From assembly GCA_017165825.1 (NCBI GenBank), contig CM029384.1, positions 13,238,215 to 13,302,214 of the forward strand: a DNA stretch of 64,000 nt, read 5' to 3'. The notes beneath the pieces were generated by a model. It was not told where the DNA came from and did not search any database. It worked only from the letters and a program-made list of their open reading frames with translations. Shown here piece by piece: positions 1 through 12,033 of the stretch (position 1 is its first letter; each line of letters opens with the position of its first letter). The position numbers and the translations under genes were made by a program. Source of the stretch: Hepsetus odoe (taxonomy: Eukaryota; Chordata; Actinopteri; Characiformes; Hepsetidae).

Positions 1-263
1 ACACATTTGATGATGTCCCTGCCAAAGCTGACCTGCTAAAACTAGTAATTAACTATTGCTTGTAGCAGAGACATCATAAACCACTTGACCTTCCAGGAAT
101 GCAAAGCATGTGTGATTTTTTAAAATTTTTTTATTGGATAGTCTTTGACGTTTTCAAAACTACATAACTGCAATGTTGTGTTTTTTAATCTGCAACATAT
201 ACTTTCTATATTGGTCAGAGACCCCTTTTGGTGTGAATACACAAACTTTCACTTTCTCCCCAG

Positions 264-800
264 TCATGTCGCAAGAAAAGGAACCTTCACGTGATATCCG
301 CTGTGAATTCTGCGGTGAATTCTTTGAGAACCGCAAAGGCCTCTCCAGCCATGCCCGTTCCCACTTGCGTCACATGGGCATCACTGAGTGGTCTGTCAAT
401 GGCTCACCTATCGACACTCTTTGGGAGATCATGCGGAAGCAGGGGACCACCCCTGCATCCGTTGTCCTGGGCGTGAAGGAGGAGCCAAGGCAGGACAGCA
501 GCCCATCCTGGGATACTCAGAGCTACCATTCACCCAAAGTCTCACGAAAGTCACCTCTCAACATGCTTCACTCTGGCTCACGCCTTCATAAGCATGGATT
601 AGGGACCACAGGTCTTTCAGCCACACCCCCTGCAGGGAAGTTTTTCGGTATGGCATCCCTCGGGAAAAGGATGCTGGGATCAGAAGGGCATCTTGGTGAA
701 AGGTCAACACCAGCCCAATCCAAAACGTTCTCGCCTCCACCACAGGATTTCTCATTTAAGGCAAAAGTGTCCACGGACAAGCATGGGACAGGCCACATGG
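264..800 (+). CDS. wiz: wiz exon a (first zinc finger in window)
   Basis: The acceptor is a pyrimidine-rich tract ending CAG at 261-263, and the donor is GTAAGA at 801. The exon enters with two bases of a split codon and leaves with one. It carries the finger C13-x2-C-x12-H-x3-H and a low-complexity Ser/Pro linker with the VKEE and PLNML motifs. The open frame to the left (from 173) runs into intron sequence and should not be used as a start. Confidence 0.92.
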
Positions 801-3800
801 GTAAGAGTGTGTTTTTTTTTTTTTTTTTTTTTTTTTTCCACATCTGTCGTTGATTCAAATCATTTATCCATGGTAATTGAAGGCTGCTTTTGAAACCCAG
901 CATGCCAAACAAGAATAACTTCCAGCACATTTTACACTAGTTACCCAATATGTACACTATTTGCTGCAGCTGCTGAGCAGAGCACATGATCTTAACAGTG
1001 GAAATGGAGAAAGTGTTGGATAAATTCACATAAAGCTTTTTACAAATTCACATAAACATTCATTTAGGTGTTTTTACTTGATTTGGCTGAACATGTTTTT
1101 TTTTTGGTTTTTAATACTTATAGAGGCACCGGCTGCACATGCTGCTACATAAACATTCATTAAATATAAAAATGGGCAGTAAAATCTACCTGGATTAAAA
1201 AATAAATATTACATAAGTATATCATCAAGGTAAAGGTAGTAAAATGAAAACATTGTAACACTGTTCCTGGATCACATGATAAATACTTAATCATCAAATA
1301 TTGGTCTGAAATATCGGTCAAGTAAGTTTTTTTTTTTTTTTTTTTTTTTTTTTTGAGGTAAATATCTACCAACGTTGACATGATTTGGATCTCCTCATGT
1401 ATCCCTAATTTATCTAGCTGTATGTGAAGTATATACACTTATTGTTTAAAAATTAACCTTAAAGTATATGTGGCACAGATCAGTGCCGCAAATGCGACGG
1501 GTGTGAATGTTCATTCAATGAGAAAACACCACCTTATTTAAGGTTTCTTAGGGTGGGTCACGAAGCTCAAAGCTTCAGATAACACTCTGAGCTTTGCTGG
1601 GCGTCCATACAACATGGTGAAAGTGTTGAAAAGTGAAAGTGAAGTGAAAGTGACAACCCTTGTCATTGCGAGGTCAGAGCACATGTGAACCTCAATGAAA
1701 TTGTACCTCTGCATTTAACCCATGCACTCGAACACCGTGCAGCAGTGGGCAGCTATTGAATGCGCCCGGGGAGCAGTGACGGGGACAGTACCTTGCTCAA
1801 GGGTACCTCAGGGCAACCTACCTAAGGGAATCGAACCCACAATCTTCCGATGCGGGGGCAACTCCCTAACCACTAGGCCACCGCTGCCCCCAATATAATA
1901 TGGTGAATTAATATTCAGTTTCGAGGTTTTAAATTCAGGGTTTTAAAATGGTGTAACACCACTTTATATTATATAATAACATATAACAAAAACGGCTGTA
2001 TTTGAAGCTGTCAAAGTTTTACTGTATGAGTAGTTAGAAAAATTTCAATGAATTTTCTGAGGTTTTTGTTTGTTTATTTTATATATATATATATACAGTA
2101 CTGTGCAAAAGTTTTAGGCAGGTGTGAAAAAATAAGCAAGGAATGCTTTCAAAAATGGTACTTTGGCTGTATGTTTGGGGTCGTTGTCCTGCTGCAGAAT
2201 AAATTTGGGGCCAATCATACGTCTCCATGATGGTATTGCATGCTGGATAAGTATCTGCCTGTATTTCTCAGCATTGAGAACACCATGGTTTGTGCCAGTT
2301 CTGAGCTGATGGCACTGCTGGACATCTTCCGATTTCGAAGGGTAATAAGCTTGATGTGTCTTTCATCTGCTGCACTGTTTCCTTGGCCGAGCACCGGGTC
2401 TACGATCCTCAACGTTGCCCGTTTCTTTGTGCTTCTTCAAAAGAGCTTGAACAGCACATCTTGAAACCCCAGTCTGCTTTGAAATCTTTGTCTGGTAGAG
2501 ACCTTGCTGATGCAGTATAACTACCTTGTGTCTTGTTGCTGTGCTCAATCTTGCCATGACATGTCTTCCACAACCTCACCTTGGTAGCAGAGTTTGGCTG
2601 TTCCTCACCCAGTTTTAATATTGATTTGACTTAGATTTTTCTTTTGTTCGCTCACTTTGCATTTTGGAAATTGATTAAAATGTCAAACAATCATTATTTA
2701 TATTTCTGAAAGCATTCTTTGTTTACAGCATTTTTTCACATCTGCCTAAAACTTTTGCACAGTACTGTATATAATATAATGAAAAAACAAAACCTAACAT
2801 GCTGAAATGAAGAAAACTAGACACCCTGCATTACACATTAATTAAGCCACAGTAATGCAGAAAAGTGCAAATATATTGGCTTTTGTAAGGTTTAAAACAG
2901 CTGAAATTTACATATCTTGTGTACATATCTTTATGCTGATACTGTGATACAGTGCTCGTCCCCAGCACTGTTGTCGGTATGCAAAATATAACACGCACAC
3001 AAAAAAAATTAATACTTTTTTGGTGAGTATTTCTCAGTCATGCAAAAGCACAGCGTGCAAGATGACCTACATAACAGAACCTTTCTTAGGGCTGGGAAAT
3101 ATCAAGTCAAGTCAAATAGGTGTTTAATTCCATTTAAACCATATGCACAGCGCACATCGGAACAAAACTACGTTCTTTCGGGACCAGGGTGCTACACATA
3201 CGATTTCGTAGGGCTGCAACAAGTATGGACAGCAGTACACAGTGCAATAAAGCACAACATGACAAGACAGAACAGAATCCAATGCAGTCTATGCAGAGCA
3301 GAAAAATCATTGTGTGCAAGAGGGTGCAAAAATGAAGCAAAGATGGCGAAAAACAGCAGCAATAACCACTAAATATAAACCATTGCATAAACATAAATAT
3401 GAGGAATGGCTTGGTGTGGATAGTATTAATGCAGAAAAAAGAAAAATCAGTTCCGATCAGTTCTGATACAGCAGTTTGATTGCCTGCTTCCCATCCTGGC
3501 AGTTAGGGTCACTGGTTTGCTGTGAACTGCTTGCTGGGCAGCAGGAGAGAGAAGATTGTGTGGGAGGGTTAAATAGGGTCATTCACAACGCTGGTTGCTT
3601 TGCGAATATAGTGTGTGGTGTAGATGTCCAAAGTGCCAGGTTTGAAGATCTGAGTGGCTTTGACACAGACCGAATAGTCAAGGCTGGATAAGAGTCAGAG
3701 CATTTCCAAAACAGCAGGTCTATTCGGGTACCAAGGACAAGGGGTTCATCAGTGGCAGGGTTATTGTGCATTTGAAGGTTAGGTCTAGCCATCTGAATCC

Positions 3801-6139
3801 AATCATACGGAAGAGCTACTGCAGTACAAAATGGCAAAAAGGTTAATGGCACTTTGTGGCACAAAAAAAACTAACATCATCAGAACAAAACATTAGAACT
3901 TTGTGTAAATGGAGTTGTGCAGCAACACACCAATAACTGGAAGGTGAACAACAGAATTGGACAAAGAAGAAATATAAGGAGGCCTGTTTGGCTCTCATAG
4001 TTTCTTTTACATCACAAGGACGTAATAATTTTAGGCAAGTAGCCTAATGGCATGGCTAATTTGGGTTTATTGTATTATACCAATGTTGGGAAAATTGATT
4101 GATGCTGTGATTCTTGCTATATCACTGAGCTCTGCCCTTTCCCTAGTTGATTATACACTGTTTTTATTTGCATGAACCTGCCTTGGAGAGAAATGGCACA
4201 CATCTGCAAATTCAATATGTACCACTATTTCAGAAATTGAAAATCACAAACAAAGCAAAACGCATAATAAATTGTGGACTTTGGAACAGGTTGATTGCTC
4301 ACATTTGATAATCCATTTACCTCTGCAGGCAAACCAGACTTTGAGACTATACTGAAGTAAAAGAAAAATTCTTCTCCTGTGCCTATACAATGCCAAACAC
4401 TAGCATTTGCACTGCTCCCCTGATGAGCAGTTTTTTCCACTGATGTTATATCTTTATATTTCTTTAATCCAAGACCAACAGTTTCTGTGATATTCCTTAG
4501 ATGCTAGCTGTGAGCTTTGCGGTTTCTTCTTTGAGAACCGGAAAGCGCTGGCCAGCCACGCTCGGGCCCATTTGAGACAGTTTGGTGTGACGGAATGGTG
4601 CGTGAATGGTTCACCCATTGAGACACTGAGTGCCTGGATGCGCAGCCGTCCACAAACAGTTGCTGAGATACACCGTAACTACCTCCAGGCTGGTCGCACT
4701 GCTCAAAAGAAGGTACAAAAAGCAATTGATTCTGTAATGATAATTTTTCTTTAATGTCTTTTAGGAACATCTTTACTGCTATGTAGGTCAACAGCTAATT
4801 TCTTGTGAAAAATCTCTTCATTTTACCATTTCACTAGATCAAGCAAAATCCTCACAATGTTTACATGTAAAGATTGATTTAAAATGCAGACAGATTCACA
4901 TACATTTCTTGCATGTTGTTTGAGACCTGTCAGACTGTAATCAGTGTGATGTGTAGCAATCCTCTATTTAGAAATCAGCATGTTGCATTTTCAGCTATTT
5001 TGCCCAAACCTGCTGGGTAAAGATGGATACACACTTTCCTGACACATTTGTCTTGCAGAGAAGCAGTTCTTCTCTCTCACCAACATCTGACTCTGATCTG
5101 ATGGCCCATGTATCTCAGAAGCCTTCTGCCAGCCATTGGACATCCCTGACACTTTCCCAGGGAAGGACGGTTGGAAGAGGCGCCATGAACCGTTCATTGT
5201 CATCCTCACAGGCAGTGGATGTAAAAAGTGCAACGGGTGCCTCCTCTCGACATGGCATCACTACACATGGCGGGGGGCATCATTCCAACAGCATGCTTCC
5301 ACATACCCAAGTGGCACGGAGTGAACTTAACGTCCGTGTGCCACGTGGTAAGAGCATAGGCATACTACAGAGATTTACATTTTCATTTACAGATTGCAGA
5401 TATTTCTTACTGCTTTTTATAAAAGTTGCATTTTTTTCCACTAGGTGTCGAGCGAAGGCCACTGAAACATCCATTACATGCGGATGGAGGGGAAAGAGAG
5501 AGCTGTCCCCCAAAACCACCTCGCACTAGTACAGTACCCGCCCTAGTGCCAAAACCTCCCTCCACCCCTCTTGTCAAGCTTGTGGGTAAAATTTACTCCC
5601 TCAAGTGCCGGTGAGTTATGTCTTTATTAATATTTATAATGTTTAATATAAATATTATAAATGGATTGCTGTTTATAATTAGAATTACAGTACACCCTTT
5701 TGTAAATGCAAAAATGCATGGTTCTGAAAAAAGCAAAGGTGTTAAAACAGAACCTTGTGGGGTTCCATCAGGGCATCCCTTTATTGTTGATGTTCTTGTT
5801 TTCAGGTTCTGTGATGTGGAATTCCATGGCCCTCTCTCTGTGCAGGAGGACTGGATCAGGCACTTGCAGCAGCATATTCTGAATCTGAACTACAACAAAG
5901 CAGCTTCCTCTGCCAACAACACTTCTGCTAAACCTGACATGGGTGTTCCTCAGACCCAGGCCTTAGCTACTACCTCCACCTCAACTCGTACTACCACAGC
6001 TCCAACTCCCACCTCACCCATCACACCTGCCTCCACTCTATCACCTGCACCCACTCCAACCCCAACTTCAACAGCTCCCCCAGTGGTGAGCCCTGGAACT
6101 CCAACGACAGCAGAGCCAGTTCTTACTCCTGCCACATAA
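264..6139 (+). CDS. wiz: wiz, C-terminal five exons (5' part of gene outside window)
   Basis: WIZ is a nuclear multi-zinc-finger protein that associates with the G9a/GLP H3K9 methyltransferase complex and with CtBP co-repressors (family knowledge). The exons are 264-800, 4501-4712, 5059-5347, 5445-5610 and 5806-6139. All introns are GT-AG and the phases join without a break into 511 aa plus TAA. Counting from the Met at 266, C2H2 fingers lie at C13/C16/H29/H33, C182/C185/H198/H202 and C400/C403/H420/H424. The first two have the WIZ pattern CE(F/L)CG-FFENRK followed by TEW-VNGSPI(D/E)TL. V70-K71-E72-E73 fits a SUMO site. P97-L101 (PLNML) resembles a CtBP-binding PLNLS motif. The last 60 residues are rich in Thr, Pro, Ser and Ala. 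The paralogous relative ZNF644 is less likely, because the order and linker sequences follow WIZ. The upstream exons and start codon are not in the window. Confidence 0.93.
812..837 (+). repeat. T26 homopolymer just after a wiz donor
   Basis: This run of 26 T begins 11 bases after the donor at 801. On the minus strand it would read as poly(A), but no retroelement body is visible next to it. Confidence 0.85.
1327..1354 (+). repeat. T28 homopolymer
   Basis: This is an uninterrupted run of 28 T in the wiz intron, with no recognisable element attached. Confidence 0.85.
1622..1890 (-). mobile_element. tRNA-derived SINE, tail type B
   Basis: The tRNA-like head is at the right end, with a B-box-like segment near 1830 and an A-box-like segment near 1875. 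The body matches the other SINEs in the window, including the 'cttgagcaaggtac' block. The left end is the GTGAAAGTGACAA tail that defines type B. AACATGGTGAA at 1611-1621 and AATATGGTGAA at 1893-1903 are a possible target-site duplication with one mismatch. The element lies antisense to wiz inside its intron. Confidence 0.85.
2096..2767 (-). mobile_element. Tc1-like transposon, internally deleted
   Basis: The ends are inverted repeats starting CAGTACTGTGCAAAAG, flanked by TA at 2094-2095 and 2768-2769. The minus strand encodes the N-terminal helix-turn-helix of a Tc1 transposase from about 2557 (start MARLST, with KISKQTGVSRCAVQALL). A frame change near 2400 leads on to the second DNA-binding part (ITLRNRKMSSSAISSEL). 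A deletion then jumps to the catalytic-domain block with the QQDNDPKHTAK motif near 2160-2190. The first catalytic Asp region and the C-terminus are missing, so it cannot transpose by itself. Three or more relatives sharing these ends lie further right. Confidence 0.9.
3090..3700. repeat. Possible dispersed repeat of unknown class
   Basis: The start (AAGTCAAGTCAAATAGG near 3104) and the following text resemble a repeat common in teleosts that I recall as the 3' region of a LINE. No coding remnant is visible and the limits are uncertain. Confidence 0.3.
4501..4712 (+). CDS. wiz: wiz exon b (second zinc finger in window)
   Basis: The acceptor is at 4499-4500 and the donor GT at 4713. One base from exon a plus AT forms the Asp codon. 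The exon encodes the finger C182/C185/H198/H202, then TEWCVNGSPIETL and a basic stretch ending in QKK. It leaves in phase 0. The finger-plus-linker pattern repeats that of exon a, which reflects internal duplication in the family. Confidence 0.93.
5059..5347 (+). CDS. wiz: wiz exon c (Ser-rich linker)
   Basis: The acceptor is TCTTGCAG at 5051-5058 and the donor GTAAGA at 5348. It encodes 96 residues rich in Ser and His with no domain that I recognise, and leaves one base of a split Gly codon. The assignment rests on position, phase fit and matching composition. This linker is poorly conserved in the family. Confidence 0.85.
5445..5610 (+). CDS. wiz: wiz exon d (leads into last zinc finger)
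   Basis: The acceptor is CTAG at 5441-5444 and the donor GTGAGT at 5611. The exon encodes a Pro-rich stretch and then the conserved block VPALVPKPPSTPLVK and KIYSLKC, which is typical of the WIZ C-terminus. It ends after the first zinc ligand Cys400 and two bases of the Arg codon, so the last finger is split by the intron. Confidence 0.93.
5806..6139 (+). CDS. wiz: wiz terminal coding exon
   Basis: The acceptor is TTTTCAG, ending at 5805. The first base completes Arg401. FCDVEFHGPLSVQEDWIRHL follows and supplies the other ligands of the last C2H2 finger (Cys403, His420, His424). After about 30 further residues the tail becomes Thr/Pro/Ser/Ala-rich with many PTP and TST repeats, and it ends at TAA 6137-6139. 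The tail looks disordered. Confidence 0.95.
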
Positions 6140-6876
6140 TACATGCCCTGTTTTCATGTGGTCTTTGCCTTCCTTTTCTGCATTCTGTCTGCACGTTCTT
6201 AGAGACTGTTACAGGCCAAACTGTCGATTTCTCTTGAAGTTCTTGTCATTATAAAACAGGGCATTCTGTAATGCTTTGCCAACTGCCCACTCACCCTGAC
6301 CCATTTAGCATGCAGCAGCAAAGGTAGAGTGAGGCCAGTTGCCATGACAATTTAGACTTTTCTGGCCAACAAAATATCAAGCGATCAGTCAAGTCTTGGA
6401 GGGTCACAAAATCCTCCATGCTTTATCTGATGCCCAAGTTCTTAAACTGTCAGTGGTATTGTTTTTGTTAGCAGACACTGACCTTTCAGAGATATTTATG
6501 GAGACAGACTATGTATGATAACTGACTTCTGTAAATGTGCTGACTTTGCCCTGAATGGTTCTTATTGTAGCTCCGTGGGCACTTTAAGAATTTATGGAAT
6601 GAATCCTCCATACCAGGTAAGACTTTATTTATGTATTACTGACTAGTCAAACTAGTCATACTACCATATAGGTAGGGGAATCTAAAAGTAATCTAAGGCA
6701 CAAATATGAAAAACACTTTTTTGTATTTGTAAAACTTTTTGTAGCACTTTCCTTAAACTTCTTTGCTTTGAAGCACTTAAACTAGAGGCCGAGCCTTTTA
6801 ATCTGGTTATTTGTGTCAATCAGGCTTGCATTTGATGGTTTATACAGTCGTGCCATAACGAAGCACGTTCCGATAC
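6140..6876 (+). other. Probable wiz 3' UTR
   Basis: This follows the wiz stop codon. It holds no repeat that I recognise and no coding signal. The polyadenylation site is not certain: ATTAAA hexamers occur at 7134 and 9206, and AATAAA at about 9682. Confidence 0.5.
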
Positions 6877-7423
6877 TGCCGACATGCCATCGTTAAACTT
6901 TTATGATCTATAAGCACCTTAATGGATCTCATTTAAGCGTGAGACTCAGTTTAGGTCAGTTTTCATTGACACAGATTGATGTTTGTCATCATAAGTCTAT
7001 TTTCTCCAGTCATCATTCATTCTTTCTCTTTTCTTTTCCTCATTTTATTGGTATTTAGGAGGAGTTGGCATCAGTGGCCAATTTTTATTTCTATTTATTT
7101 ATTTTTTTGCTCCCAGTTAAAGCTCAAAAAGCTATTAAACAGAGACTGATCTTATCAAAATATATGAAAAAAATAACCACAAATCACTAAGTGGCCAACC
7201 CAGGCCCTTTCAAAAGTTCTGACTACTGTTTGTTTTCCAGATTATTGAAACTTTCTTTCAGTTTCCTTGTTGGTACTGCAGAAAGCTGACATGTACCCAG
7301 ATAAGCTAGAACTTAATCTGTCCTAGAATTCCGTTAAGTTAGCCCTAGATTGCCATTTGCACATTAGCTTGCTGCATCCCAAACTACTGGAGCAGGCCCA
7401 AAGGTTGAGGCAGCTTTGCAAAT
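6877..7423 (+). repeat. Segment X, copy 1 (downstream of wiz)
   Basis: This 547 bp segment is repeated at 11924-12770. The similarity starts at TG(C/T)C-type sequence followed by GACATGCCATC and stops after GGCAGCTTTGCAAAT. Copy 1 has two stretches (about 70 bp near 7051-7122 and about 110 bp near 7204-7312) that copy 2 lacks. It also keeps the empty site (6978-6997) for the two SINEs present in copy 2. It may be part of the wiz 3' UTR or an unclassified dispersed repeat. Confidence 0.75.
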
Positions 7424-8897
7424 ATGCCTCTTTCATTTACTTCAAACTGCTTTTTCAAGAAATTGCCTTGGATTCGTTGAATGGGAACTGGGCCCAAAAA
7501 TGTTGGCCTGTTTTATTGGGATGCAGTTAAACTGTCTTATTTATTTCCTGCCTTGACTAAAACCCAAACCTCTGTGCTAATTTATTGCACTTTTGAATGT
7601 CATAAATTGAACTGTTTTGGCTACAGGACAGGAATTTGAATGTCTTGCAAGAGGGCAATGAGTTGATGCACTTTTACCAGAGGTTGGATAGGGAGATATG
7701 TGTGTCCGTATGAGAGAGAGAGAGTCTGTGTGTCCAAGTGTGCATGCACTACAAGGTCAGTAGTTCATAATTATGGTTGCCTGTGTATGCCCTCATCATG
7801 TAGTGGTAAACCCTGACCCTGTATAGTTTACAGTTGTTTTCTATAGCAAACTTCCATGCCAAGAATTTGGCTGCTTTGCATCCATCCGCCTGTGGCAGAA
7901 TGTGCCAAAGAGTAAGTTTGACTCCATAGATTTGACATGGAGCAGCCTCATTGGCTACAGCTATCAAGTGCAAGCTCCTGATTGGATGAAGGGAACAGGT
8001 CAGTTTCCTTCAAGCGGTCCTTCCAAGGTGTTGAGACTGTGGACAGTGCTGACCAGTAGAGAAGCTGCCTTGAACGTTTCGGGATTGTATTTTACACCTT
8101 ATATGAACTACATGGCTGTATAACGGACAGAAGCTCCACAAATTTGTGGGCTTTGGATCTTGATATCTGGACTCTCATTCACTGGTTGGTCCAAGAAGCA
8201 GCCACACATCCTGCTACTATGAAGGACAATAAGAGACTATGTAGCTTCACATGGCTTTAGTTGGAAATCATATCTACAAAGTGAAGCAATAACAGTATGG
8301 TCCACATGATACAAACTCTAATGTTCACTTATTTTCTCTGACTGTTAAAACTTGCAGTATTCCTGTGGAGAATATAGGCCTATATATTATGTTATTAAGA
8401 AACGGTAGGGAAAAAAAAATCATTACAAGTAACAGTTTGAAATGTGATCTTGATCCATTTATCGTGAAATTATTGCGAATTTTTAATGCTGTGTATTTTT
8501 TTATTGCCATTTGTGTTTCTGTACTTGCAGTCAAAGATAAGTGAAATAGAATAAGTGTTATTTTTATGTTAGATTCTCTTAAGATAAACTACATTGGTGC
8601 TCATAAGGTCAAATGGATATGAATGGGTTTTTAATGGAGTTCTGCGCTTAGAACTTGCAATGATCCCGTTGTTGAAAGATGAAAAATATCTTAAGGAGGG
8701 CTGTAATACACTTCATTGGGGGTTGTTAATAGATAGTGACAGGCAGTTTCTGTAGGAACGCTGCAGAATATGTTGTTTCCTTATCTTGCTCCTGATGACC
8801 CATTCAATACATTTGCTAAGAGTTTAGCTGCAAGATTAAGAAGCGCTTGTTTAATGTGTTACAATCCTCTTTATTGTTGATGGTTGGACTGCCTGCA

Positions 8898-8899
<2 letters not shown>
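7424..8899. other. Unassigned AT-rich sequence
   Basis: I see no exon, RNA gene or recognisable mobile element here. Short open frames lack coding character. It may include distal wiz 3' UTR. Confidence 0.5.

Positions 8900-8971
<72 letters not shown>
8900..8971 (+). repeat. (TG)n microsatellite
   Basis: About 36 uninterrupted TG units. The reverse strand gives a false open frame of alternating Thr-His. Confidence 0.95.
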
Positions 8972-8974
<3 letters not shown>

Positions 8975-9137
8975 AGTGATACATGAGAGAAAGGTCAAGA
9001 AAGGCAGAGAATTCTAAGCTGCCGTGAGTTCTTCTGTGCACAAGCACTAGAAAGATTCATGTGAAACAACCAATCATTAAATGTGATCTGACAACACAGT
9101 AGAACGAATCACATCGTTTCTGCTTCTTGTTAAATAT

Positions 9138-9265
9138 ACAATGTCCTCCTTAAGTATTGGGACAGCAAAGTCAAAATTGTTACTTTTGCTGTATACTCAA
9201 GTTGAATTAAAGATGAGAACTATAACTATCAGACAAAATTATTGAATGTCGCCTTTCATTTTTGA
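9138..9265. mobile_element. Tc1-like transposon end fragment
   Basis: The sequence around TAAGTATTGGGACAGCAAAG, followed by a CTCAAGTTGAATTAAAGATG-like stretch, resembles the terminal part of a teleost Tc1 family. No matching opposite end or transposase is seen, so the fragment is truncated. Confidence 0.4.
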
Positions 9266-9942
9266 AGGTTCTGATAGGCCAGTTGATGGCGCTATACTGC
9301 AGTCAGCCTACATATTAAATTCATCTGCTTAAAGTAGTGTAGGCCTTCTCTTCATGAAGAGAGTAACTGGGAGAGTGACTCTTAACAGGTCAGGCTTTGC
9401 AGCTTCATACACATCAAGTTAAGTGTAGCTGTGTGTTCTCACAACTCTATTACAGCCAACATTATCTTTTAATTATTTGTATGAATGCTGTTCTGTGGGA
9501 TCAGACAAGACTGAAAAGCCTTTGTTCCCTACGCACATCACTGAACCTTGGGAGACCATGAGGACTACGTAAATGTACGGTCTGCTGTTCCTAGGTTCGG
9601 AACTAACCACTTCATACTGGGAAACCTATTTTGGAGATGCTTTCATCCAGGCTTGGTTTGGTCCTTGTCAAAGAACTATCTAATAAATGTTATACTAACA
9701 TAATCACAATACAGTTTTATTGGATTGTAAACCAACAACAAAAAAATGATTTGTACTAAAGTAATGTATGCACTACTATGAGCATCTCACATCAACTGAG
9801 ATATCAGTTCAACAACTAAAACCTTTGGCCTATGCTAATAATCTTTGACATCTTTTCAATGTCCAGAAAATTGTCCAACAATAAGTGGCATCCACCCTGT
9901 CTGACAAACTTACATTCCACTTGTCCTCATTACCCTTCTGCA

Positions 9943-10172
9943 GTGAAAGTGACAACCTGTCCTTGTGAAACACAGCAAAGCACAATGAAAGGCAGGCTTT
10001 AACCTGTACACACTGGGCAGCAGGGGGCAGCTATTTAAAGCACCCAGGGAGCAGTGATTGGGACAGTACCTTGCTCAAGGGTACCTCAGGGCAACCTACT
10101 GGTCTGGGATTTGAACTCTCAATCTTCTGAGCCTGGGGGAAACTCCCTAAGCACTAGGCCACTGCTGCCCTG
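9943..10172 (-). mobile_element. tRNA-derived SINE, tail type B
   Basis: The left end is the GTGAAAGTGACAA tail. The body has the CCTTGCTCAAGGGTACCTCA block, and the right end is the tRNA-like head ending CCACTGCTGCCC. It is more diverged than the copies at 12 kb. No clear target-site duplication is seen. Confidence 0.85.
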
Positions 10173-11653
10173 GAGAGTCCAGCTGTCTGAGTTAGTGGTT
10201 CTGTTTTGACATGGAACAGCCATAAAAAAACACTAATGTACAGCCTCCCCTAGCTTTTTGCTTGAATGTAATATTTAAAAATGATAAAATAATGCAATTC
10301 ATAAGCAAAGGGAAGGAAGACAATTTTCCCCATTTCCCCAGTTAATTAAAAAAGTACTTCTAGTTGCATTTACAGTTTCATTTGTGGAAAGGTTTATCTA
10401 ATACTTTTATGTTACACAGTATTATTGTCATTGTTCATGAGTCTTATTTATGCTGACTGATGGGAATTCAAATATAATTTTGCTGTGAAAAAAACTAAGT
10501 AGAACTAAACACCAGAGGGTGGTGCTAGTGAATCGTTGAGGGCAATGTGAAGTCAGTATTTCGCTAATCTGCAGGGCTCATTAGCTCATAAAATATATAT
10601 ATTATCATACCCTGGACCCCAACGAAATTGAAACTCATGAAGCTGCCTTTCTGAATTAAGTCTTTTATTGCAGACAAATACTAGTTTTCTCAAAGGCAAA
10701 GGCATTCTCTGCTTAAAAGGCATGTCATATTTAATTATGTTACCCTTAAAAAGGTCTAACAGCTTTCTTGTTTTAAGCATAAAACTTGGATCCCTGGGGC
10801 ACTGAGGATGAAGAGGCAGTAAAAACGTCAAACAGAAATAACCAGGTCACTAAGCTGAAAAATAAATAGTGAAAGGTAAACTGAGCTTTTGGTCAGATCC
10901 AAAGCAGAGATATCAGTAACCTGTAGGAGACAGGATGGCGAAACAACATAGATATTCATCTCTGAAACCAAAACATAAACCTTACTATCACGATGGTGCT
11001 TCGTTAGAGAGAGAACAGCACGATCCCAGAAGGAAGGGGATGCAGCTGATCTATGAAGACTTATTTGTGACACAACTTGCCAGGAAGACTGAAGTGACCT
11101 AGATCATTTTTGTTATGCTGCTTTCTAAGGCTTTTTTTGATGCCATTTGGTAGAGGATGTCTGTTTTGCTTTTACATAAGATGTCAAATTCGGAATATGA
11201 CTTTTCCATCCATGAAAATTAGGGATGCACCAATATAGGTATTCTGTAGGAACACTAATAACAGAAATCTATTTTCTGTTGATGCTGATGCTGATACCGA
11301 TACCAGAGTTAACTGTAAAAAACATTCCCATGAATTTCTACAACAGTGAAAGGTGATAGCATTTATTTGAAAGGGTTACAAATGCAATAAAAAGACACAT
11401 TTCTATTTTGACACAGTGTCCCAGTGTTAGTTTGGAACAGTTTTAAAAATGGGATATTTTCCTGAGATTTCTTAACTGTCGTGTGCTTGTTTTCTTAGAT
11501 TCATTTTACAAGGGCTTGATGGCTCTTTTAAAAGCTCCCAAATATTGACAGTAATGACAGCAGAAATGAGAATAAGGGTAATAAATGCAAAAAACTGAAT
11601 AATTTCAGTTTGTGAACAAAGATTTACCAAGCAACATTACATTATTTCTGCCA
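10173..11653. other. Unassigned sequence
   Basis: I see no supported gene or mobile element. The open frames of about 81 codons at 10586-11073 (minus) have no motif and no splice context. Confidence 0.5.
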
Positions 11654-12033
11654 AACCATGTGTACAATTATTAGGTAAGTGATTATTTTGACAAAATCAT
11701 AATTTATATGCATATATAATATGCTCAACTTCAAGCTGTATAAACTTGAACGCTAATTAGATTTAGACAAATCAGGTGATGTTTTTTGGGAAGGTGTGGC
11801 CCAAGGAGATCAACACACTGTACCAAGGTGTGTATAATTATTAGGCAGCATCAGATCTTGGGGCATGATCATAGAAGCATCAAAAAGTTTTTTGCAAACA
11901 GTCAACAGGGTAGTAAGAAATGCTGACATGCCATCATTAAACTTTATGATCTATAAGCACCTTAATGGATATCAATTAATCATGAGAATCAGTTTATGTC
12001 AGTTTTCATTAACACAGATTGATGTTTGTCATC

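Larger units (their letters stand above)
801..4500 (+). other. wiz intron filled with repeats
   Basis: This 3.7 kb intron lies between exons a and b. It holds two long T runs (812-837 and 1327-1354), a reversed SINE (1622-1890), a deleted Tc1-like transposon (2096-2767) and a possible dispersed repeat near 3090-3700. I see no extra exon with good splice sites and coding character. Confidence 0.8.

Noticed and set aside
173..263. Met start and N-terminal extension of the first wiz exon
   Set aside because: The sequence before 264 is a splice acceptor with a polypyrimidine tract, and the upstream residues look like translated intron. The real gene start lies outside the window.
3040..3372. 110-codon frame as a small protein gene
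   Set aside because: It lies in a probable dispersed repeat inside a wiz intron and shows no domain.
8816..8998. Thr-His repeat protein on the minus strand
   Set aside because: It is the reading of a TG microsatellite.
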